A stretch of 40,530 nt of DNA from a virus. The notes below the pieces were generated by a model. The model did no database searches. It was not told the DNA's origin and saw only the letters and a list, made by a program, of their open reading frames with translations. Numbering within the stretch: the stretch's first letter is position 1; each line of letters opens with the position of its first letter. The DNA is taken from positions 1-40,530 of IMG/VR virus record IMGVR_UViG_3300009553_000046; one strand, given 5' to 3'. Position numbers and translations under genes: made by a program. This document shows, one piece after another, positions 35,494 through 40,530 of this stretch.

Positions 35494-36267
35494 ATGCCCG
35501 GTGAGAACGACGACAACCTCGAGTTGGAGACGCCGAATGAAGGGCTCGAAGCCGAAGCGGATGCCGACAGTCCCGATCGCGAAGATGCAGAAGTCGGGGC
35601 CGAGCTTGAAGGGGCCGCCGAAGGTGACGGGTCCGATGCTCAAGAAGGGCAAGAAGTAGAAGGCGAGCCGCGGCGCCCCACGCGGGGCGAGGCACGCTTT
35701 CAGAAGCTCTCGCAGACCACGAAGCAGGCCGTCGAGGATGCGGCCACGGCTCGGCGAGAAGCGGCGGAATTGAGGGAGCGACTGGCACGGCTCGAGCAGC
35801 CCCGGCAGGAGCAACCGAAGGGGCCGTCAGCGGAAGAAATCGCGCTGATGACTCCGCAAGAGTACGCGGATTACAAGCTGGGGCAGGCCGAAAAGCGGTT
35901 CCAGCAAACAGTGGGGCAGATTCAGTGGCAGACCTACGAGGCAAGCGACCGGGCCGCCTTCAACGCTCTGAAGGCCACCGACCCGCTTGCCACGAAGTAT
36001 GCCGACGAGGTCGAGACCCGGCTGGCGCAGCTACGGCAGCAGGGCCAAAACGTCGATCGTGAACGTCTCCTGACGTACATTATCGGCGAGAAGGCCCGGC
36101 AGGGGCGCACGGCGGCGCGGGGCAAGCAGGCGGCTGCGGGGCAGCAGCGGATTGCTCGGCAGCAGACGCGGCCCGGATCGCCGCAGCGCAGCGATACCCC
36201 AGCTCGTCGGGGGCAGATGAGCGAAGCGGAGGCACGCGAAAAGCGCCTCGAGAACATGACTTTCTGA
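35494..36267 (+). CDS. Scaffolding protein
   Basis: 257 residues, ATG 35494 after AAGGAGAAG. The N-terminus is very acidic (residues 4-60, rich in Glu/Asp), followed by a long coiled coil (KLSQTTKQAVEDAATARREAAELRERLARLE) and, after a Pro/Glu linker, more helices. The C-terminus is basic (TPARRGQMSEAEAREKRLENMTF). Acidic-coil-basic is the usual layout of scaffolding proteins, and it is next to the major capsid gene. It directs assembly of the shell and is then lost. Confidence 0.82.
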   Translation: MPGENDDNLELETPNEGLEAEADADSPDREDAEVGAELEGAAEGDGSDAQEGQEVEGEPRRPTRGEARFQKLSQTTKQAVEDAATARREAAELRERLARLEQPRQEQPKGPSAEEIALMTPQEYADYKLGQAEKRFQQTVGQIQWQTYEASDRAAFNALKATDPLATKYADEVETRLAQLRQQGQNVDRERLLTYIIGEKARQGRTAARGKQAAAGQQRIARQQTRPGSPQRSDTPARRGQMSEAEAREKRLENMTF

Positions 36268-36289
36268 ACCAGACCCGGTGGCCTGGTTC
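36266..36289 (+). terminator. Hairpin between scaffold and capsid genes
   Basis: GAACCAG (36266-36272) and CTGGTTC (36283-36289) with a 10-base loop, followed by GTTTAGG. The stem is short and the T-run weak, so it may be a processing site or partial terminator affecting the ratio of the scaffold and capsid messages. Confidence 0.4.
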
Positions 36290-36304
36290 GTTTAGGAGCG
36301 AGAG

Positions 36305-37648
36305 ATGGCTACGAACCAGGCCTCCCAGTTTTCTTCCGACATCGAAAACTATATCGCGGACAAGACGTTGCCCCTGGCCCGTCGCCAGTTGGTCGCGTAC
36401 CAGTTCGGCGACCCGCTGACCCTCCCCAAGGGCCGCGGCACCACCTACACGGCGACCCGCTTCAACCGCATCCCGCTCCCGTTCTCGCCGCTCTCCGAAG
36501 GCGTTCCGCCCATCGGCGAGACCATGACCATCTCGCAAGTGAGCGCGGTGGCCCAGCAGTGGGGCGATAAGGTCACGATCACGGACGTGGCGGAGCTCAC
36601 CATCAAGCACCCGCTGGTGACGAAGGCGCAGGAACTGATCGGCCTTCAGATCGGCGAGACGCTCGACCGCAACACCTTCAACAACCTGCTGGCCGGCACC
36701 CAGGTCAACTACGTGAACACCCGCGGCTCGCGGGCTTCGCTGGTGACGGGCGACGTTCTCAACCCGCACGAGATCAACCGCGCCGTCGGCGCGCTCACCA
36801 CCATCGGCGCGCCGCGCTACATGGGCGACGAGCAAACTGACATCAAGATCCAGGCCGAGGCCGGCGGCTCCAAGGCATCGTCCAACCCACGGCAGATGCC
36901 GCACTATCCCGCGATCCTGCATCCGCTCGTGGTGCAGGACATGCGCGAGAACTCCACCGTCGTGACGGCGTGGTCCTACTCGGACATCAATCGGCTCTAC
37001 AACTCGGAAGTCGGCGAGTGGGGCGGCGTGCGCTTCTGCTCCTCAAACATGGTCCCGACCTTCACCGGCGTCACCACGACGACCGGCACCGCGGCCACCA
37101 CCGGCTCGCTCGCGACCGGCAACTACTTTGTCCAGATCACCGGCTCAGACACCCAGAACCAGTATGAGAGCCAAATTTATCAGGTCTCGGCCGCAGTTGC
37201 GGTCACGGGCCCGAATGGCTCCGTCACTGTCACGGTGCCGTCGACCAGCGGCTACACCTGGAACGTCTACATCGGCACCACGTCGTCTCCGACGAACCTG
37301 GGGCTGAGCACGTCCGGCCCGACCGTCGGTCCGATGGCGGGGCAGGCGACCCAGCTCGCCGGCGGCTCGACCGTTACCATCACGGGCACGGGCATCGCGC
37401 AGACCCCGCCGGCGGCTCCGGCCAACGGCATCACGGTCTATCCGTCGTTCATCTTCGGCCGCGGAGCCTACGGTCAGGTGTCGCTGGACGAGGTCAAGAT
37501 CACCGCCCTGTTCGGCGCCGACAAGTCCGACCCGCTCAATCAGTTGCGCGTGGTCGGTTGGAAGGTGTTCTACGGGACGCTAATCGAGAACAACACGTTC
37601 TTCATGCGCATCGAGAGCACGTCGGCCTTCAGCGCGACCTTCGGCTAA
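36305..37648 (+). CDS. Major capsid protein (N4-gp56-like) with an Ig-like insertion
   Basis: 447 residues, ATG 36305 after TTAGGAGCGAG. The start (residues 1-245) and end (375-447) match the N4-gp56-family capsid: LARRQLVAYQFGDPLTLPKGRGTTYTATRFNRIPLP and, at the end, VGWKVFYGTLIENNTFFMRIEST. Between about 252 and 374 there is an extra beta-rich, Thr/Ser/Gly-rich domain (ATGNYFVQITGSDTQ, SVTVTVPSTSGYTWNVYIG), compatible with an Ig- or FN3-like fold exposed on the surface. It forms the head shell. The identification of the main fold is firm; the insertion is inferred. Confidence 0.88.
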   Translation: MATNQASQFSSDIENYIADKTLPLARRQLVAYQFGDPLTLPKGRGTTYTATRFNRIPLPFSPLSEGVPPIGETMTISQVSAVAQQWGDKVTITDVAELTIKHPLVTKAQELIGLQIGETLDRNTFNNLLAGTQVNYVNTRGSRASLVTGDVLNPHEINRAVGALTTIGAPRYMGDEQTDIKIQAEAGGSKASSNPRQMPHYPAILHPLVVQDMRENSTVVTAWSYSDINRLYNSEVGEWGGVRFCSSNMVPTFTGVTTTTGTAATTGSLATGNYFVQITGSDTQNQYESQIYQVSAAVAVTGPNGSVTVTVPSTSGYTWNVYIGTTSSPTNLGLSTSGPTVGPMAGQATQLAGGSTVTITGTGIAQTPPAAPANGITVYPSFIFGRGAYGQVSLDEVKITALFGADKSDPLNQLRVVGWKVFYGTLIENNTFFMRIESTSAFSATFG

Positions 37649-37682
37649 CGCCAAGAAGGTGCAGGACTGAGAGGAGAGTAGA

Positions 37683-38048
37683 ATGGCCTTGGGGACCCTT
37701 GGAACGAACGCGACCACGACTCTTCAGGCCCTTCAGTATCGAGGCGCGACGGCTGGTGGCGTAACCGCCAGCCGCGCGGATCTCGCGGCGCTCGCTGCAC
37801 TGATCCTCGACGATCAGTCGTCCCAGATGGGGCAGCCGGCCAATGCCGCCCCATCAGCCAAGCCGATCTTTCCCGGTGCGTTCAATCCATTCTACAACAC
37901 GCTGATGATCCCGAACCGCGGCATCCTCAAGGTGCTCCCGGGCGATTGGATCGGCGTGGATGCGAACGGCTGGCCGATCCTTCTTTCCCGCAACGCGGTT
38001 GCAGGCGGCACGTCGCCGTCTGCCTCCACTTCATGGACACACTCCTGA
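37683..38048 (+). CDS. Small head-associated protein
   Basis: 121 residues, ATG 37683 after GAGGAGAG, 35 bases after the capsid stop. The N-terminus (MALGTLGTNATTTLQALQYRGATAGGVTASRADLAALAALILDDQSSQ) is Ala/Thr-rich, the rest (KPIFPGAFNPFYNTLMIPNRGILKVLPGDWIGVDANGWPILLSRNAVAGG) beta-rich. It may decorate or stabilise the capsid. The stop shares one base with the next ATG. Confidence 0.65.
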   Translation: MALGTLGTNATTTLQALQYRGATAGGVTASRADLAALAALILDDQSSQMGQPANAAPSAKPIFPGAFNPFYNTLMIPNRGILKVLPGDWIGVDANGWPILLSRNAVAGGTSPSASTSWTHS

Positions 38049-38467
38049 TGGCTCGCAAAAATATCGATCGCACCAAAGTCCCGCCCGAGATGCTCGCGAA
38101 GGCGCGCGAGGCCGCGCTTGCGAAGCAGGCTCGGCTGATGGCGGAGGCAGAGCTTGGCATCTCCGACGACAGCATGCCGGTGCAGAAAGGGCCGCTCGGC
38201 GACGAGGGTGAGATTGAATCGGTGTTCGTCAACCTGGCCGAGTTCGCCGACCGTCTCGTGATCGACGGCGTGATCTACGTCCACAATCGCACCTACGACA
38301 TGCCAGCTGCGAAGGCGCAGGTTGTCAAGGAGATCATGGCGCGCGGCTGGCGGCATCAGGCCGAGATCGAGGGCAAGGACAGCGAGTTCTATCTGCGCCA
38401 GCAGCTTCAGAACACCGCGGTTCGGCTCTCGCCGAAAGGCACTTCCCGTATCCAGCTTCAACAGTAA
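38048..38467 (+). CDS. Structural-region protein of unknown function
   Basis: 139 residues from ATG 38048, sharing a base with the previous stop (TGATG); the upstream in-frame part is a shadow. The first half is helical and basic (LAKAREAALAKQARLMAEAELG). The second half has a beta-rich core (GEIESVFVNLAEFADRLVIDGVIYVHNRTYDMPAAKAQVVKEIMARGWRHQAEIEGKDSEF). It may be a head or adaptor component. Family not recognised. Confidence 0.65.
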   Translation: MARKNIDRTKVPPEMLAKAREAALAKQARLMAEAELGISDDSMPVQKGPLGDEGEIESVFVNLAEFADRLVIDGVIYVHNRTYDMPAAKAQVVKEIMARGWRHQAEIEGKDSEFYLRQQLQNTAVRLSPKGTSRIQLQQ

Positions 38468-38476
38468 GGAATTTGT

Positions 38477-38947
38477 ATGCCCGACGATACTCCGGCGCCG
38501 ACCGCGCCTGCGCTTGGTTTCTCGATCACGTCTAACATCACGGATCGCAGTCAGATCGTCGTTCAGTCGTTCGTGCCACTCGACGCGGACGACACCCTGA
38601 TCAACACCACGCTCGACAAGGTCATGCGTGCGTGCGACCGGCAGCGGGCGAAATATCTGGTCGACGACTTCCGGCTGAAGCTTCAGTTGGAGGAGAACGC
38701 GCTGGAAGCGCAGAAGCAGGTGATGACGGATCGGGTCAGCAAGCTGGCGGATCTTAAGAACACGTACCAGCAGGAGTGGTCGACGTCGAACCGCCGCGGC
38801 GAGTTCAAGCTGAGCACGCAGCAGGAAGGGAATATCTCGAAGGTCCAGACGGACATCGAGAACATGAAGAAGACCGTCGAGGGCATGGAGCAAAACGTCG
38901 CGCGCTTCCGTTCCAACCTGGAGCAGCTCGAAGCCCAAGCGAGGTAA
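38477..38947 (+). CDS. Coiled-coil structural-region protein
   Basis: 156 residues, ATG 38477 with AAGGAATTT upstream. After a Pro/Ala N-terminus and a beta-like part (FSITSNITDRSQIVVQSFVPL), the rest is a long coiled coil (KLKLQLEENALEAQKQVMTDRVSKLADLKNTYQQEW... ISKVQTDIENMKKTVEGMEQNVARFRSNLEQLEAQ). Such proteins serve as internal or connector elements. Function unknown. Confidence 0.65.
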   Translation: MPDDTPAPTAPALGFSITSNITDRSQIVVQSFVPLDADDTLINTTLDKVMRACDRQRAKYLVDDFRLKLQLEENALEAQKQVMTDRVSKLADLKNTYQQEWSTSNRRGEFKLSTQQEGNISKVQTDIENMKKTVEGMEQNVARFRSNLEQLEAQAR

Positions 38948-38953
38948 AGGGCA

Positions 38954-39712
38954 ATGGCGCAATCTGCACAGACCATCTGTACGCTTGCTCGGCAGATTGC
39001 GAAGTGTCCCCAGTACACCACGCAGTCCGGTCAGCTTCTGAACATGATTCTTCAGGAGCTGGCGCAGGACTACGACTTCGACACCATCCGCAAGACGCAC
39101 TCCAGCACGTTCGTCACGTCGAGCGTTTCGGGCCCCGGCAATCAATACATCGCTGGCTGCGGCCCGAACCCGATGCCGGCCGACTTCCTGCGCGCCGAGA
39201 ACAACGAGGTCATCTGGTATCTGCAGGGCGTCCGCTACGTCATCGTGATCCTCGACCAGGCCGAGTTCGACCGCCTCACACAGACGTCCGGCTTCAACTC
39301 CTACCCGACGGTCGGCTACATCGACATGGCGCCCGTCGCCGATAGCCTGCCGCCGAACCTCTACGTGTGGCCGCCGGCCTCGGGCGCTTACAGCTTCACG
39401 GTGCGCTACTTCCCGCAGAAGGACGACATCGTCACGCCGGAGTCGAGCTCGACGATCCCGTGGTTCCCGAACCAAACCTACCTGATCACGCGACTGGCTG
39501 GCGAGTTGATGCGGATCACCAACGATGATCGCGCGCAGGCGTACCTCGGAGACAACGAGGAGAACGGTATGATCGGCGCGGGCGCGATCCTGTCCAAGTA
39601 TCTGAAGATGAAGGACGACCCGGAGGGGCGCGTCGAGACCGTGAAACTCGACCGGCGTCGGTTTGGTCGCAACTTCTCCAACCTGCCTGACACAAAGCTC
39701 GTGGGGTGGTGA
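38954..39712 (+). CDS. Head-tail adaptor / tail tubular-type protein
   Basis: 252 residues, ATG 38954, 6 bases after the previous stop. The sequence (ICTLARQIAKCPQYTTQSGQLLNMILQELAQDYDFDTIRKTH ... NLYVWPPASGAYSFTVRYFPQKDDI ... IPWFPNQTYLITRLAGELMRITNDDRAQAYLGD) follows the pattern of podovirus adaptor proteins (tail tubular A/gp4-like): an N-terminal helical part, a beta sandwich and a helical C-terminal part. It would sit under the portal. The family match is from overall layout, not search. Confidence 0.68.
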   Translation: MAQSAQTICTLARQIAKCPQYTTQSGQLLNMILQELAQDYDFDTIRKTHSSTFVTSSVSGPGNQYIAGCGPNPMPADFLRAENNEVIWYLQGVRYVIVILDQAEFDRLTQTSGFNSYPTVGYIDMAPVADSLPPNLYVWPPASGAYSFTVRYFPQKDDIVTPESSSTIPWFPNQTYLITRLAGELMRITNDDRAQAYLGDNEENGMIGAGAILSKYLKMKDDPEGRVETVKLDRRRFGRNFSNLPDTKLVGW

Positions 39713-40530
39713 GTGTCGCTTCGCAACACCCAGCCCTTCCCGTTCAGCCCTGTCGGCGTCTCGGACGCACTCGACGGGTCGAACGTCATGAAGGGGGGCA
39801 TGACCACCCTTCAAAACCTGATCCCCTACCCCGGCACGCGCAACCTGTGGGGCTGCCGGCCGGCAGCGACTGAACTGATCGACCTGGCCGACAACATTGC
39901 CGACGCGGGCTTCATCTCGACGTTCAAAGTCATCGGCAACATCATGTACGGGCTGGTGGCGTCGAGCACCTTTCCCGGCCACGACTACCCGTTCGCCTAT
40001 AATCTGCTGACCGACACCTACATCGCGGTGACGGGCGCAACCCTCAACAACACGCCGGTGAGCCCCGCGAGCACGGGCGACTGGACGCCCCCGACGATGG
40101 ACTTGATCGGGGTGCGACTTGTTGTCACACACCCCGGCTTCAACGGGACCGCGGGCAACTATTTCGGCTGGTTCGACATCTCGACGCCGACCGTGCCGAC
40201 GTGGAACGCGGGCAACACCGGCGGCGCGGTGGTCATGTCGACGGCGCCCATCGCTGTGAAGCAGTTCGGCCAGCGCGCCTACTTCGCGATCAATCCGCCG
40301 TCCGGCCAGCCGTCACTCGTGGCGTCGGATGTGCTCGACGCGCTCACGGTGACGAACGCTGGACAGGTGCTGACGTTCGGCGACAACCAGCAACTCACGG
40401 CGCTCGGCGTGCTTGGCCTCGACAATCAGTTTGGTGGCCTGACGCAAGCCCTGATGGTGTTCAAGGGCGTCTCCAACATCTACCAGGTCACGGGTGACTA
40501 TGCGCTCTCGACCGGCTGGCTCGTGAACTC
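39713..40530 (+). CDS. Large tail/virion protein, 3' partial at window edge
   Basis: A GTG at 39713 directly follows the previous TGA. The frame stays open to the window end (272 residues and more). It begins VSLRNTQPFPFSPVGVSDALDG, then TLQNLIPYPGTRNLWGCRPAA and FKVIGNIMYGLVASSTFPGHDYPFAYNLLTDTY, a beta-rich pattern like large tail-tube or tail-hub proteins (tail tubular B/gp10-like) that follow the adaptor in podoviruses. It is not among complete frames because no stop lies in the window. Confidence 0.72.
   Translation, partial: MSLRNTQPFPFSPVGVSDALDGSNVMKGGMTTLQNLIPYPGTRNLWGCRPAATELIDLADNIADAGFISTFKVIGNIMYGLVASSTFPGHDYPFAYNLLTDTYIAVTGATLNNTPVSPASTGDWTPPTMDLIGVRLVVTHPGFNGTAGNYFGWFDISTPTVPTWNAGNTGGAVVMSTAPIAVKQFGQRAYFAINPPSGQPSLVASDVLDALTVTNAGQVLTFGDNQQLTALGVLGLDNQFGGLTQALMVFKGVSNIYQVTGDYALSTGWLVN

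Noticed and set aside
38048-38947. Possible tail-assembly frameshift pair as in G/GT genes
   Set aside because: The two genes have separate ribosome sites and stops with no overlapping slippery run, and no tape-measure gene is present.
37892-40132. 746-residue minus-strand open frame opposite the capsid and tail genes
   Set aside because: Codon-register shadow of strong plus-strand genes in GC-rich DNA; composition is Arg/Val/Leu/His-rich without domains, and no ribosome site.
1-40530. CRISPR arrays, tRNA genes and an integrase with attachment sites
   Set aside because: No regularly spaced direct repeats, no cloverleaf-like sequences and no recombinase motifs were seen; the Cas4-like nuclease is of the stand-alone phage type.

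Overview
The window is most of a tailed-phage genome (podovirus-like) or the matching prophage. It is GC-rich with compact, overlapping genes. The capsid protein resembles the N4-gp56 family, the terminase is of the T7-like type, and no long tail-sheath or tape-measure gene is seen. The host is probably an alphaproteobacterium, perhaps Rhizobiales/Bradyrhizobium-like. That is an inference from base composition, the type of insertion element and one rhizobial-looking secreted protein. No tRNA, rRNA, CRISPR, integrase or phage RNA polymerase is visible.

Layout. (1) 1-1851, plus strand: the 3' end of a large virion protein cut by the window edge, then a small gene. (2) 1873-20370, minus strand: one long, tightly coupled early operon. 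Read right to left it starts with a zinc-finger protein and an HTH regulator, then many small unknown proteins, a family A DNA polymerase, a Cas4/RecB-like exonuclease, a HAD phosphatase-like protein, a VRR-NUC nuclease, two HTH/wHTH proteins, an SNF2-type helicase carrying an apparent 1-base frameshift, a putative DNA-binding protein with a disordered tail, a DUF927 primase-helicase and a DUF3850 protein. One plus-strand secreted-protein gene (16813-17361) lies antisense inside this operon. (3) 20371-21096: about 725 bp of non-coding control DNA packed with TGTGTT/AACACA repeats, palindromes and other repeats. (4) 21097-24650: a C5-cytosine DNA methyltransferase gene split by a complete IS1595-type transposon (21572-24225). 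The transposon has 27-bp perfect inverted repeats and an 8-bp target duplication, and carries passenger genes including a DUF5343 protein. (5) 24811-40530, plus strand: the late operon, with a KTSC protein, large terminase, portal, secreted beta-helix spike, an O-antigen-ligase-like membrane protein with a TPR-like partner, endolysin, holin and spanin-like genes, scaffold, capsid, and head-tail and tail genes running off the right edge.

How it works together. The leftward operon supplies replication and recombination, with initiation or repression probably set at the repeat-rich 20.4-21.1 kb region. The rightward operon builds and packages the particle and lyses the cell. The spike plus the O-antigen-ligase-like pair suggest that surface polysaccharide is the receptor and may be altered by the phage. 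The inserted transposon and the frameshifted helicase hint at a resident or decaying prophage, although the frameshift could be a sequencing error. The left-edge gene and the right-edge tail gene look like parts of one late operon, so the genome is probably circularly permuted or was cut arbitrarily.
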